Notes: generated from the sequence alone by a model not told the origin. A stretch of 64,000 nucleotides of DNA from Inquilinus limosus DSM 16000 (GCF_000423185.1 NZ_AUHM01000002.1:553320-617319), one strand, 5' to 3'. Positions 53,076 to 63,263 are shown, counted from the stretch's first letter. Numbers and translations are program-made.

Positions 53076-55556
53076 TCACTCCGCGGCCCGGGCCAAGGGC
53101 GGCCAGACGCCCCAGATCTCCTCGGCGTAGTCGCGCACGGTGCGGTCGGAGGAGAACCAGCCGACATGGGCGGTGTTCCGGATCGCCATCCGGGTCCAGG
53201 CGGCGCGGTCGCGGTACAGCGCGGCGGCCCGGGCCTGGGCGTCCCAATAGGCGGCGAAATCGGCCGCCACCAGGAACCAGTCGCTGTGCCGCAGCGCGTC
53301 GGTGATCTGCCGGAACCGGCCCGGGTCGTCGGGCGAGAAGGTGCCGTCCTCGATCGCCGCCACGGCGCGGGCCAGGCGCGGGTCGGCCGCGATCACCGCC
53401 GCCGGGTCGTAGCCCTGGGCCCGCTTCGCCGCCACCTCGGCCGCGGTCAGGCCGAAGATCAGGATGTTGTCCGCGCCCACCCGCTCGGCGATCTCGACAT
53501 TGGCGCCGTCGAGCGTGCCGATGGTGATCGCGCCGTTCAGCGCGAACTTCATGTTGCCGGTGCCCGACGCCTCCATGCCGGCGGTCGAGATCTGCTCCGA
53601 CAGGTCGGCCGCGGGGATGATGCGCTCGGCCAGCGTGACGTTGTAGTTCGGCAGGAACACCATCTTCAGCTGGTCGCGGATCTCGGCGTCGGCGTTGATC
53701 ACCTTGGCGACATCGTTGGCCAGCTTGATGATCAGCTTGGCCATGGCGTAGCCGGGGGCGGCCTTGCCGGCGAAGATCTTGACCCGCGGCGTCCAGGCCG
53801 CGTCCGGGGTGTCGCGCATCTCCTGCCACAGCGCCACCGCATGCAGGATGTTCAGCAGCTGGCGCTTGTATTCGTGGATGCGCTTGACCTGGACATCGAA
53901 CATCGCGTCGCCGGAGACGCGGAGGTCGGCGATCTCGCCGATATGGTGCGCCAGCAGGGCCTTGTTGCGGCGCTTCACCGCCCAGAAGGCCTCGCGGAAG
54001 GCGGTGTCCTCGATCTTGCCGGACAGCGCCGACAGCCGCTCCAGATCGTCCTCCCAGCCGGTGCCGATCATGTTGTGGATCAGCTGCGCCAGGTTCGGGT
54101 TGGCCTGCACCAGCCAGCGGCGCGGGGTGATGCCGTTGGTCTTGTTGGTGATGCGGTCGGGGAATTCCTCATGCAGGTCGCGGAACACCGTCTCGCGCAT
54201 CAGCTGGGTATGCAAGGCCGAGACGCCGTTGACCCGGTGGCTGCCGAGGAAGGCCAGCGGCCCCATGCGCACCCGCCGGTCCCACCCTTCCTGGATCAGC
54301 GACAGGCTGGACAGTCGGCTCGGGTCCTTCGCCACCACGCGCGAGGATTTCAGGAAGCGGTCGTTGATCTCGTAGACGATCTGCAGGTGGCGCGGCAGCA
54401 CCCGTTCCAGGAGGGCCACCGGCCAGGTCTCCAGCGCCTCCGGCATCAGCGTGTGGTTGGTGTAGCTGATGCAGCCCCGGGTGATCTTCCAAGCCCGGTC
54501 CCAGTCCAGCCGGTGCCGGTCGATCAGCAGGCGCATCAGCTCCGGCACCGCGATCGCCGGATGGGTGTCGTTCAGCTGCAGCGCCGCCTTCTCCGGCAGG
54601 TCGTCATAGCCGTCGTGATGCATCCGGTGCCGGCGCAGCACGTCCTGCAGCGAGGCCGAGGTGAAGAAGTATTCCTGCTTCAGCCGCAACTCCTGCCCCG
54701 CCGGCGTGTTGTCGTTGGGGTACAGCACGCGCGACAGCGTCTCGGACAGGACCTTGTCCTCGACCGACTTCATATAGTCGCCGGAGTTGAAGGGGGCGAG
54801 GTCGAACTCCCGCACCGGCTTGGCCGACCACAGCCGCAGCGTGTTGACGGTGTCGCCGCCCCAGCCGACCACCGGCGTGTCGTAGGCGACGGCGAGCACC
54901 CGCTGGCTGCCGTGCCAGCGCGCCCTGGGCCGGCCGTCCGGCCCGGGCTCGCCCGGCTCGACCTTGCCGTAGAAGTCGATCGGATAGGCGACCTCCGGCC
55001 GCTCGAACTCCCACGGATTGCCGAATTTCAGCCAGTCCTCGGGATATTCGACCTGCCAGCCGCGGTCGAACTGCTGCTCGAACAGCCCGTATTCGTAGCG
55101 GATGCCGTAGCCGGTGCCGGCGATGCCGAGCGTGGCCATGCTGTCGAGGAAGCAGGCGGCCAGGCGGCCGAGGCCGCCATTGCCGAGCGCGGCGTCGGGC
55201 TCGACCTCCAGCACGGCGCCGAGATCGACACCGAAATCGGCCAGCGCCTCGCGGCAGGTGTCGTAGATCCCGAGATTGGTCAGGGCGTTGGCCATCAGCC
55301 GGCCGACCAGGAACTCGAGGCTGAGATAGTAGACCCGCTTGCCGTCGGTCTCCTCCTCGCGGTGCTGCGCCGCCATCCAGCGGTCGACCAGCCGGTCGCG
55401 CACCGCCAGCGCGGTGGCGGCGAACCAGTCGTGGCGGGTGGCGCGATGGATCTCGCGCCCGACGGCATAGACCAGCCATTCCAGGATGTCGCGCTTCAGC
55501 GAGTCCCGGTCGAGCCCGCGCGGCTCGATGGCGATCTGGGTGGCTGGCAGGTCCAT
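53076..55556 (-). CDS. glgP: Glycogen/starch phosphorylase
   Basis: This 826-residue pyridoxal-phosphate enzyme releases glucose 1-phosphate from alpha-glucans. LEFLVGRLMANALTNLGIYD, DAALGNGGLGRLAACFLDSM and QLNDTHPAIAVPELMR are standard. The cofactor lysine is near residue 670 in EASGTGNMKFALNGA. The length matches the family. No glgA, glgB, glgC or glgX gene is beside it. The start at 55556 (MDLPATQ) is the first clear one; a longer reading would run into the upstream terminator. Confidence 0.95.
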   Translation of the reverse strand: MDLPATQIAIEPRGLDRDSLKRDILEWLVYAVGREIHRATRHDWFAATALAVRDRLVDRWMAAQHREEETDGKRVYYLSLEFLVGRLMANALTNLGIYDTCREALADFGVDLGAVLEVEPDAALGNGGLGRLAACFLDSMATLGIAGTGYGIRYEYGLFEQQFDRGWQVEYPEDWLKFGNPWEFERPEVAYPIDFYGKVEPGEPGPDGRPRARWHGSQRVLAVAYDTPVVGWGGDTVNTLRLWSAKPVREFDLAPFNSGDYMKSVEDKVLSETLSRVLYPNDNTPAGQELRLKQEYFFTSASLQDVLRRHRMHHDGYDDLPEKAALQLNDTHPAIAVPELMRLLIDRHRLDWDRAWKITRGCISYTNHTLMPEALETWPVALLERVLPRHLQIVYEINDRFLKSSRVVAKDPSRLSSLSLIQEGWDRRVRMGPLAFLGSHRVNGVSALHTQLMRETVFRDLHEEFPDRITNKTNGITPRRWLVQANPNLAQLIHNMIGTGWEDDLERLSALSGKIEDTAFREAFWAVKRRNKALLAHHIGEIADLRVSGDAMFDVQVKRIHEYKRQLLNILHAVALWQEMRDTPDAAWTPRVKIFAGKAAPGYAMAKLIIKLANDVAKVINADAEIRDQLKMVFLPNYNVTLAERIIPAADLSEQISTAGMEASGTGNMKFALNGAITIGTLDGANVEIAERVGADNILIFGLTAAEVAAKRAQGYDPAAVIAADPRLARAVAAIEDGTFSPDDPGRFRQITDALRHSDWFLVAADFAAYWDAQARAAALYRDRAAWTRMAIRNTAHVGWFSSDRTVRDYAEEIWGVWPPLARAAE

Positions 55557-55635
55557 CGCTGACCCCCAAATGCTGCACTGCGGTATAGAGCCGTTCCTTA
55601 CACCACGGAACGGCACGGCGATCAAATCATATGAC

Positions 55636-55666
55636 AAAAAGACCCGGCGGAGCGTTCCGCCGGGTC
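55636..55666 (-). terminator. Terminator of the liv operon
   Basis: GACCCGGCGGA (55641-55651) pairs with TCCGCCGGGTC (55656-55666) around GCGT. On the minus strand a T5 run follows (A5 at 55636-55640 on the plus strand), about 105 bases past the livK stop. Confidence 0.85.
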
Positions 55667-55678
55667 GATGATGTCGGC

Positions 55679-55701
55679 GGCCGATGGTTATACCAACGGC
55701 C
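55679..55701. repeat. Imperfect 23-bp palindrome between livK and glgP
   Basis: GGCCG-A-TGGT-TAT-ACCA-A-CGGCC is symmetrical except for the A/A pair flanking the inner arms. The core TGGTTATACCA resembles the core of the GntR-type operator at 63240-63261 but is one base shorter. It lies after the livK stop and before the operon terminator, so it may be a hairpin in the 3' end or a stray operator. Confidence 0.35.
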
Positions 55702-55771
55702 TTTGATGATGACACCTGCCGATCGGATCGACTTGTCCCAAAGGAGCAGTCGATCTGCCGGGCCGAGGCTG

Positions 55772-56908
55772 CTACTTGGCGCCGACCTTGGCCAGCTCGC
55801 CCGGGGTCGCCTCGGCGAACTTGCCGCTGTTCCAGACGTAGAAGACGTAGTCGGTCTTCACCCGGTCGCCCTTCTCGTCGAAGGCCAGGGGACCCATCAC
55901 GGTGTTGTATTCGGTGCCGTCATGCAGCGCTTCGGCGACCTTCGGGCCATCGAAGGTCTTGGCCTTGGTCGCCGCCTGAGCCCAGGCCTGGACCGCGGCA
56001 TAGCTGTACAGGGTGTAGCCTTCCGGCTCGTAGTTGTCGGCCCGGAACTTGGCCACGACGTCCTTGGCGGCCTCGCTGTTGCGCTGGTCGGCGCCGAAGG
56101 TCATCAGCACGCCCTGGCCGGCATCGCCGGTGATGCCCCAGAATTCCTGGGTGACGATGCCGTCGCCCGACACGAACTGGGCGTTCAGCCCCTGCTCGCG
56201 CGCCTGGCGCAGGATCAGCCCGGCCTCGTTGTGCAGGCCGCCGAAATAGATCAGGTCGATGCCGGCCTGCTTCATCTTCGAGACGACGGCCGAGAAGTCG
56301 CGCTCGCCGACAGTGATGCCCTCGTACATCTTCTCGGTCAGGCCGGCCTTGTTCATCGCCGCCTTGGTGGCGTCGGCCAGGCCCTTGCCGTAAGTGGTCT
56401 GGTCGTGGATGACGGCGACGTTGCGGCCCTTGAACTTCTCGGCGATGAACGCGCCGGCGACATCGCCCTGCTGGTCGTCGCGGCCGCAGGTGCGGAAGGT
56501 GGTCTTCTGCCCCTGCTCGGTCAGCTGCGGGTTGGTGGAGGCCGGGGTGATCTGGACGATGCCCTCCTCGGAATAGACGGCGGAGGCCGGGATCGAGACC
56601 GAGGAGTTGAAGTGGCCGATCACCGCCACCACGCCTTCGCCCACCAGCTCGTTCGCCGCGGCCACGCCCTGGCGCGGGTCGGACGCGTCGTCGCCATAGA
56701 CCACGACGATCTTCTCGCCGTTGACACCGCCGGCGTCGTTCAGGGCCTTCACCGCGGCGTCGGTGCCGCGCTTCATCTGCTCGCCAAAGGCGGCGTTCGG
56801 GCCGGTCAGCGGCGCGCCCAGGCCGATCTTCACATCGGCCCAGGCCGGGGCCGACCCCAGCGCGGCCAGCGCCACGCCGACCATGAGCACTCGGTTCAAT
56901 CTCGTCAT
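55772..56908 (-). CDS. livK: Branched-chain amino acid ABC receptor (LivK-like)
   Basis: This 378-residue periplasmic protein has a signal peptide (MTRLNRVLMVGVALAALGSA, cleaved after AWA). It then reads DVKIGLGAPLTGPNAAFGEQ, KVVVVYGDD-like KIVVVYGDDASDPRQGVAAA and GHFNSSVSIPASAVYSEEGI, typical of Leu/Ile/Val-binding proteins. The ATG at 56908 has GGGAG ten bases upstream and is preferred to one seven codons earlier. It is the last gene of the liv operon. Confidence 0.93.
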   Translation of the reverse strand: MTRLNRVLMVGVALAALGSAPAWADVKIGLGAPLTGPNAAFGEQMKRGTDAAVKALNDAGGVNGEKIVVVYGDDASDPRQGVAAANELVGEGVVAVIGHFNSSVSIPASAVYSEEGIVQITPASTNPQLTEQGQKTTFRTCGRDDQQGDVAGAFIAEKFKGRNVAVIHDQTTYGKGLADATKAAMNKAGLTEKMYEGITVGERDFSAVVSKMKQAGIDLIYFGGLHNEAGLILRQAREQGLNAQFVSGDGIVTQEFWGITGDAGQGVLMTFGADQRNSEAAKDVVAKFRADNYEPEGYTLYSYAAVQAWAQAATKAKTFDGPKVAEALHDGTEYNTVMGPLAFDEKGDRVKTDYVFYVWNSGKFAEATPGELAKVGAK

Positions 56909-56987
56909 CAGATCGCACTCCCAGTTCATCGCCCGGCGGGACGACCCCGCCGGGCCTTGCTTTCCGCCGGCCCGAAGGACCGGCGTC

Positions 56988-57341
56988 TTACCGTGCGGCC
57001 GGCCGCCGGTCGCGCCAGCCGAACAGGCCGGCGCGTTCGTACAGCCACGGATACTGCCGCACCATCTTCGCCGCCCGGGTCATCCGGTAGGCGACCGTGG
57101 CGCACAGGCCGATCCAGACAAGATCGATGACGAAGCCGGTCGCGGACAAGAGCGTTCCGTGGAACAGCGCGTAGTGCAGGAACCGCGTCGCGCAGGCCAG
57201 CAGCACCACGAAGGGGATGAGCTTGCGCATCGGCGCCCAGTTCTGGGCTTGGCCCTGTCCGGTCAGGAAGGCGGCCCCGCCGCCCAGGATCAGGCTGACG
57301 AAGATGAAGTCGCCGACCGAGGTTCCGAGGATCTGTTCCAT
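56988..57341 (-). CDS. DUF6867-like membrane protein in liv operon
   Basis: This 117-residue protein has three hydrophobic segments (VGDFIFVSLILGGGAAFLTG, LIPFVVLLACATRFLHYALF and FVIDLVWIGLCATVAYRMTR) and the conserved-looking tail MVRQYPWLYERAGLFGW. I associate this pattern with DUF6867, small membrane proteins found in liv operons of Rhodospirillales and relatives; the number is from memory. The ATG at 57341 with GAGAGG upstream is used instead of a TTG before it. It sits between livF and livK, so a part in amino acid uptake is likely, but its job is unknown. Confidence 0.75.
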   Translation of the reverse strand: MEQILGTSVGDFIFVSLILGGGAAFLTGQGQAQNWAPMRKLIPFVVLLACATRFLHYALFHGTLLSATGFVIDLVWIGLCATVAYRMTRAAKMVRQYPWLYERAGLFGWRDRRPAAR

Positions 57342-57351
57342 CGCCAACCTC

Positions 57352-58061
<710 letters not shown>

Positions 58062-58062
<1 letters not shown>

Positions 58063-58931
58063 CACGAGCGGGCCTCCCCGGTCACGACGGCGACATCGGC
58101 GGCGATCTCCGGCGGCAGGTCCTCCTCCTCGGGCTCGCCGAGATAGGCGCGGATCACCGCCTCGTCGCTGCGGATCTGCTCCGGCGTGCCATCGGCGATC
58201 TTCTTGCCGTGGTCGAGCACCACGATGTGGTCGGAAATCTGCATGACGACGCTCATGTCGTGCTCGATCAGGAGGACGCTGGTCTTGTGCTCGTCGCGGA
58301 TGGCGCGCAGCAGGTGGTTCAGCTCCTGCGATTCGCGCGGATTGAGGCCGGCGGCCGGCTCGTCCAGGCACAGGATCACCGGGTCGATGCACATCGCCCG
58401 CGCGATCTCCAGCCGGCGCTGGCCGCCATAGGGCAGGCTGCCGGCGAGATGGTCGGCCTGCTCGGTCAGGCCGACGCGGTCGAGCCAGAACTTCGCCTTC
58501 TCCACCGCCTCGCGCTCCACCCGCCGATAGCCCGGCAGGCCGAGCAGCCCGGCGATCGAGAGGCCCGACGCCTTCATCAGCTTGTTGTGCTGGGCCACCA
58601 TCAGGTTCTCCAGCACGCTCATCCCCGCGAACAGACGGATGTTCTGGAAGGTGCGGGCGACCCGCGCCTCCTGGGCGATGCGGTAGCCGGGGATCTGCTC
58701 CAGCAGGAACTCGCCGCTCTCGGCGCGCAGCGTCATCCGCCCGGCGGTCGGCCGGTAGAAGCCGGTGATGCAGTTGAACAGCGTGGTCTTGCCGGCGCCG
58801 TTCGGGCCGATCACCGCGGTGATGTCACCGGCCCGGATGTCGAAGGAGACGTCGTCGATGGCGACGAGGCCGCCGAAGCGCATCGAGACGTGCTCGATGG
58901 TCAGGAGGGCGGTCACGACCCCGGTCATCAT
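58062..58931 (-). CDS. livG: LivG, branched-chain amino acid ABC ATPase
   Basis: This 289-residue ATPase has Walker [10 protein letters not shown], a signature-like [15 protein letters not shown] and Walker [15 protein letters not shown], followed by the LivG-typical long C-terminal part. [20 protein letters not shown] is characteristic. Two adjacent ATGs (58931, 58928) overlap the livM stop. A C-terminal acidic stretch ([11 protein letters not shown]) extends slightly beyond the usual end. Confidence 0.95.
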
Positions 58932-60445
58932 TGGGCCCCCTTCTTGCCGTGGAGGAGGATGGTCGGGTCGCGATGCGCCAGGAGGCCGCGGGGGCGCCAC
59001 ACCATGATGCCGACCATGCACAGGCCAAACACCAGCATGCGGTAGAGGTCGAGGCCGCGGAACGCCTCGGGCAGGCCGATGATCAGGCAGGCGGCGACGA
59101 CGATGCCGAGCTGGCTGCCCATGCCGCCGAGCACGACGATCGCCAGCACGATCGCGGATTCGATGAAGGAGAAGCTCTCGGGGCTGATGAAGCCCTGATA
59201 GGTGGCGAAGAAGCTGCCGGCGAAGCCGCCGCACATCGCCGAGGTGGCGAAGGCCGCCAGCTTCAGGTTGGTGCGGTTGATGCCGAGCGACTGGCAGGCG
59301 ATGTCGTCCTCGCGCAGCGCCTCCCAGCCGCGGCCGACCGGCAGCCGGCGCAGCCGCACGCTGATGAAGTTGACCAGGAGCGCCAGCGCCAGGATCAGCA
59401 GGTAGAGGAAGATGATCCGGTGCGTCGGGTCGTAGTCGAGGCCGAACAGCTGGTGGAAGGCGGTCACGCCCTCCTCCGGGCTGCGGTCGAAGGGGAAGCC
59501 GAAGAAGCTGGGCCGCGGGATGTTGTTGATGCCGTTCGGCCCGCCGGTCACCGGCGCCCAGTTGATCAGGACGATGCGGATGATCTCGCCGAAACCGAGG
59601 GTGACGATGGCGAAATAGTCGCCGCGCAGCCGCAGCACCGGATAGCCCAGGATCAGGCCGAAGGCCGCGGCCAGCAGCCCGGCCAGCGGCAGGCAGAGCC
59701 AGAAGCTGAAGCCGAAGGTGGTCGACAGCAGCGCGTAGGAGTAGGCGCCGACGGCGTAGAAGGCGACGTAGCCGAGGTCGAGCAGGCCGGCGAGGCCGAC
59801 GATGATGTTCAGCCCCCAGCCTAGCATGATGTAGATCAGCACGATGGTGGCGACGCCGAGCGTGCTGCGCGTGGCGAGGTCGGTGAAGGGGAAGACGGCC
59901 GCCAGCAGGACCAGGATCGGCCCGACATAGACGCTGAGGCGCTGCACCCGGGCGCCGATCCGGTCCATCGCCCGGTCGCGCTCCTGCCGCGACAGGCTGG
60001 TCCGCGCGCGGCGCTGCACCAGGATCGACTGGATCAGCAGCCAGGCGGCGCCGAGCGACCCGATCAGCAGCAGCGGCACGGAGTGCAGGTCCTGCACCGG
60101 CAGCGGCGGCAGCGCGTCGGAGATCGACGGCCGCAGATATTCGTAGATCGGCGGCAGGGCGAAGACGACGAGGAACAGCAGGCTGGCCCAGAACACCGGC
60201 CGTGGCATGCCCTCGCGGTTGAGGATGATGCCGATGCGGCCGAGGAAGACCAACGCCACCGCGATGGCGACCGCGGTGAAATCGGTCTGGTAGTTGAGCG
60301 CGCCGCTCTGCTCGATGGTGCGGATGCCGACCAGGGGCGCGGTGAGGACCAGGGCGATGAGGGCGGTGGCCCCCGCCTCCTTCACCATGGCGGCGAGGTC
60401 GAAGCGGCGCCCGGCGGCCGCGTCGGATTGCGCGATCGTCGCCAT
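58928..60445 (-). CDS. livM: LivM, branched-chain amino acid ABC permease
   Basis: This 505-residue inner-membrane permease has an extended N-terminus with additional membrane segments (about residues 20-190) and the conserved core from about residue 210, with [40 protein letters not shown] is the ATPase-contact region. Length and layout agree with alphaproteobacterial LivM, which is longer than the E. coli protein. It starts four bases after the livH stop. Confidence 0.94.
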   Translation of the reverse strand: MATIAQSDAAAGRRFDLAAMVKEAGATALIALVLTAPLVGIRTIEQSGALNYQTDFTAVAIAVALVFLGRIGIILNREGMPRPVFWASLLFLVVFALPPIYEYLRPSISDALPPLPVQDLHSVPLLLIGSLGAAWLLIQSILVQRRARTSLSRQERDRAMDRIGARVQRLSVYVGPILVLLAAVFPFTDLATRSTLGVATIVLIYIMLGWGLNIIVGLAGLLDLGYVAFYAVGAYSYALLSTTFGFSFWLCLPLAGLLAAAFGLILGYPVLRLRGDYFAIVTLGFGEIIRIVLINWAPVTGGPNGINNIPRPSFFGFPFDRSPEEGVTAFHQLFGLDYDPTHRIIFLYLLILALALLVNFISVRLRRLPVGRGWEALREDDIACQSLGINRTNLKLAAFATSAMCGGFAGSFFATYQGFISPESFSFIESAIVLAIVVLGGMGSQLGIVVAACLIIGLPEAFRGLDLYRMLVFGLCMVGIMVWRPRGLLAHRDPTILLHGKKGAQ

Positions 60446-60449
60446 GGCG

Positions 60450-61370
60450 TCAGACCTTCTCGATATCGGGGCGGCCGAGCAGGCCGGACGGGCGGAAGAT
60501 CAGCACCAGCACCAGGATGGTGAAGGCGGCGACATCCTTGTATTCCGACGAGAAGTAGCCGGACCAGAAGGCCTCGATCAGCCCGATCAGCACGCCGCCC
60601 AACATCGCCCCGGGCAGCGAGCCGATGCCGCCCAGCACCGCGGCGGTGAAGGCTTTGATGCCGGCCAGGAAGCCGATGTAGAAGTCGATCACGCCGTAGT
60701 ACAGCGTCACCATCACCCCGGCGACGGCGGCCAGCGCCGCGCCGATGACGAAGGTCATCGAGATGGTGCGGCCGACATCGACGCCGATCAGCGCCGCCAT
60801 GGTGCGGTCCTGGGCGCAGGCGCGCTGCTGCCGGCCGAGCGAGGTGCTGTTGATCACCCAGGTCAGGCCCAGCATTAGGGCCAAGGTCAGCACGACGATG
60901 ACGATCTGCAGATAGGACAGGTTGACGTCGAAGCCGCCGCCCGAGGTCAGCTGGAAGCCGCCCGGGATCTGCGGCGGCACCGGCTTGCGCCGGGCGCCCT
61001 GCAGCAGCTGGATGTAGTTCTGCAGGAAGATCGACATGCCGATCGCCGAGATCAGCGGCGCCAGGCGGGTGGAGTTGCGCAGCGGCCTGTAGGCCAGCCG
61101 CTCGACCGTCCAGCCATAGGCCGCGGTCACCACCACCGAGATGATCAGCACGATCGCCAGCGCCAGGGCCACCGACACGCCGGGCACGCCGAAGGCGCCG
61201 AGCACGACGAATCCGATCACCGCGATGAACGCGCCGATCATATAGATCTCGCCATGGGCGAAATTGATCATGCCGATGATGCCGTACACCATCGTATAGC
61301 CGATCGCGATCAGACCGTAGATCGCGCCCAGCGTCAGCCCATTGATGAGCTGCTGCAGGAAATATTCCAT
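60450..61370 (-). CDS. livH: LivH, branched-chain amino acid ABC permease
   Basis: This 306-residue permease starts MEYFLQQLINGLTLGAIYGL and has GMINFAHGEIYMIGAF and the ATPase-contact segment RACAQDRTMAALIGVD. About eight membrane segments are visible. It is the first gene of the operon livH-M-G-F-DUF6867-livK. A promoter and an exact palindrome lie just upstream. Confidence 0.95.
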   Translation of the reverse strand: MEYFLQQLINGLTLGAIYGLIAIGYTMVYGIIGMINFAHGEIYMIGAFIAVIGFVVLGAFGVPGVSVALALAIVLIISVVVTAAYGWTVERLAYRPLRNSTRLAPLISAIGMSIFLQNYIQLLQGARRKPVPPQIPGGFQLTSGGGFDVNLSYLQIVIVVLTLALMLGLTWVINSTSLGRQQRACAQDRTMAALIGVDVGRTISMTFVIGAALAAVAGVMVTLYYGVIDFYIGFLAGIKAFTAAVLGGIGSLPGAMLGGVLIGLIEAFWSGYFSSEYKDVAAFTILVLVLIFRPSGLLGRPDIEKV

Positions 61371-61393
61371 GCTCGCGCCGAATTGCCTCCACA

Positions 61394-61411
61394 GACCATC
61401 CGCGGATGGTC
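61394..61411. promoter_or_regulatory. 18-bp perfect palindrome in livH leader
   Basis: GACCATCCGCGGATGGTC is an exact inverted repeat 24 bases before the livH start and about 20 bases after the -10 box. It could be an operator for an unlinked regulator or a leader hairpin that affects translation. Confidence 0.55.
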
Positions 61412-61432
61412 GACCTCTCTGTTCGCTCGCCG

Positions 61433-61460
61433 TTTAGACCGAGGGCGTTTCTCTGTTCAA
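61433..61460 (-). promoter_or_regulatory. Promoter of the liv operon
   Basis: On the minus strand TTGAAC (61460-61455) and TCTAAA (61438-61433) are 16 bases apart. Each matches the housekeeping consensus at four of six positions. Transcription would start near 61425, 55 bases before livH. Confidence 0.5.
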
Positions 61461-61546
61461 GCTCCGCGTCAGCGTCGGATTGGCGCGACTATGGCGAAGA
61501 AAATGCACCGTTACAATCGCAATGAATCGTAAGACCTTTCCGACGC

Positions 61547-62410
61547 TTAGGCGCCGTAGCGGTCGAGAATCCGGCGGATCGGCCCGGCATAGGCCGGGTC
61601 CCAATACCGGACATGCACCAGAAGGGGGTACAGGAGGTAGATCGGACGGCGGTCGTCCCAGAAGCCGGGATCGAGCGGCGCCAGTTCGGCGTAGCGGCGG
61701 AAGAAGGCCTCGCCGAAGGTGCCGAACAGGGTCGGGTAGGTCAGCTCCATCTCCGGATGACCGCAGGAGATGGCGGGATCGATGAAGGCGACGACTCGTC
61801 CGCCCCGGTGCAGCAGGTTGCCGGTCCAGATGTCGCCGTGCAGCAGCGCCGGATGGCGCGGCTCCGACAGCAGCGCCTCCAGCCGCCCGGCCAGGGCCTC
61901 GATGCGGCGCAGCAGCCCGGAGTCGACCGTGCCCTCGGCATGGCCGGCGCGGGCCATGTGCAGCAGGCGGTGGTCGCGGAAAAACGGCACCCAGCGGTCG
62001 GCCGGCGGGTTCGGCTGCGGCAGCTTGCCGATTGTCGTGTCGCGGTCGTAGCCGAATCGCGGCCAGGCCGGCGCGTGCAGCGCCGCCAGCAGCTCCGCCG
62101 CGTGCAGCTGCGCCGGTTCCGGCGGCGGTCCGGGCTCGTGCTCGATATACTCCAGCAGCAGCAGGTCCTCGGCCGCGTGCAGCACGGCCGGCAGCGGCAG
62201 GGCGGAATGCCGCGCCAGCTGGCCCAGCATCCAGGCTTCCAGAAGCAGCGGTCCCGGGCCGGCCTTGGCCACCACCCGGCCGCCATCGGCGAGATCGACC
62301 CGGAGCACCGCGACGGTCGAGCCGCCCGGCAGCGGCTCGGCCGCCACCGGGCGCACGCCGAGCGCCGCGGCGATACGGTCGGCCAGGACGGGATCGAGCC
62401 CGTCAGCCAC
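61547..62410 (-). CDS. Fructosamine kinase-like phosphotransferase
   Basis: This 287-residue kinase has the fructosamine-3-kinase/APH fold. VVAKAGPGPLLLEAWML holds the N-lobe Lys and Glu. ALLHGDIWTGNLL is the catalytic loop (near residue 187), and VAFIDPAISCGHPEMELTYP is the metal-binding segment with the family-specific GHPEMEL. FGTFGEAFFRRYAEL follows as in typical members. It may deglycate proteins or phosphorylate a ketosamine or other sugar. It starts at a GTG with GGGAGGG upstream and overlaps the GntR gene by eight bases. Confidence 0.87.
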   Translation of the reverse strand: MADGLDPVLADRIAAALGVRPVAAEPLPGGSTVAVLRVDLADGGRVVAKAGPGPLLLEAWMLGQLARHSALPLPAVLHAAEDLLLLEYIEHEPGPPPEPAQLHAAELLAALHAPAWPRFGYDRDTTIGKLPQPNPPADRWVPFFRDHRLLHMARAGHAEGTVDSGLLRRIEALAGRLEALLSEPRHPALLHGDIWTGNLLHRGGRVVAFIDPAISCGHPEMELTYPTLFGTFGEAFFRRYAELAPLDPGFWDDRRPIYLLYPLLVHVRYWDPAYAGPIRRILDRYGA

Positions 62411-63161
62411 GATCGTCCCTCCCGCCCCGCTGATCCAGGCTGAGCGGATAGCGCAGCGGATGGTGGCTGGAGAAGGTCATGTTCACCGGCCGCCCCTGCC
62501 GGTCATAGGCGATCTGCTCGACCGTCAGCACCGCAGCCGGCGGGGTCAGCTCCAGCAGATCCGCCTCCTCCGTATTGGCCAGCCGGGCGCTGAGAGTCGT
62601 GCGGCCGCGGTCCGGGCGCAGCCGATAGCGGTCGCGGATCTCGGCGTAGAGCGAGCGGTTGCCGGTCGACCAGTCGAGCTCGAGGATCCCCGGCACCAGA
62701 CCGGCCGCGAACCAGTCCTGGGTCAGCACCATCGGCAGCCCGTCGAGGCAGCGCAGCCGCTTCAGCATCACCACCTCGGCGCCAGTCGGCAGGAACAGCG
62801 GCCGTGCGATCTCCGCCGGCGCCGGGCAGAGCCGGCCTTCGATCAGCCGGCTCGTCGGCGTCCGGCCATGCGCCTCGGCGATGGCGGTGAAGCTGCGCAG
62901 CAGGTGCAGCTCGTAGGTCTCCTCCCGCCGCGCCACGAAGAAGCCTTTGCCGGGGTGGCTCAGCAGCCAGCCCTCCTGCACCAGCTCGCGCACCGCCTGG
63001 CGGACGGTGATGCGGCTGACGCCGTAGCGCTTCTCCAGCCCGCGCTCCGACTCCAGCTTGGCGTCGGTGCCGAGCTGGCCCTGCTCGATCTGCGCGCGGA
63101 TTCGCTGCTTGATCTGGCGGTAGAGGGGCTGCGGATCGTCGCGTCTCAGGCCATCATTCAT
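62403..63161 (-). CDS. GntR/HutC-family transcriptional regulator
   Basis: This 252-residue protein has the GntR winged helix (LYRQIKQRIRAQIEQGQL, LEKRYGVSRITVRQAVRELV) and a C-terminal UTRA effector domain. That places it in the HutC/NagR subgroup, whose ligands are mostly sugar phosphates or histidine derivatives. The start at 63161 replaces a non-ATG extension. A perfect palindrome lies between it and the divergent GH4 gene, and the kinase gene downstream overlaps it. A sugar phosphate inducer is a reasonable guess. Confidence 0.9.
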   Translation of the reverse strand: MNDGLRRDDPQPLYRQIKQRIRAQIEQGQLGTDAKLESERGLEKRYGVSRITVRQAVRELVQEGWLLSHPGKGFFVARREETYELHLLRSFTAIAEAHGRTPTSRLIEGRLCPAPAEIARPLFLPTGAEVVMLKRLRCLDGLPMVLTQDWFAAGLVPGILELDWSTGNRSLYAEIRDRYRLRPDRGRTTLSARLANTEEADLLELTPPAAVLTVEQIAYDRQGRPVNMTFSSHHPLRYPLSLDQRGGRDDRG

Positions 63162-63234
63162 GGCGTGCGAGGCATCTCGGAGGGAGCGGGGATCATCCTC
63201 GCTGCATACACGCAAATCCACGGCCCGGCCACAA

Positions 63235-63263
63235 TTGACATGACTGGTTATAACCAGTCATAA
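63235..63263 (+). promoter_or_regulatory. GntR operator inside the GH4 gene promoter
   Basis: A 22-bp exact palindrome at 63240-63261 (half-site ATGACTGGTTA) fits HutC/NagR-type operators. TTGACA at 63235-63240 shares one base with it, and a -10-like ATAA stretch follows at 63260-63263, so the operator fills the spacer. Bound repressor would block RNA polymerase. Confidence 0.8.
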
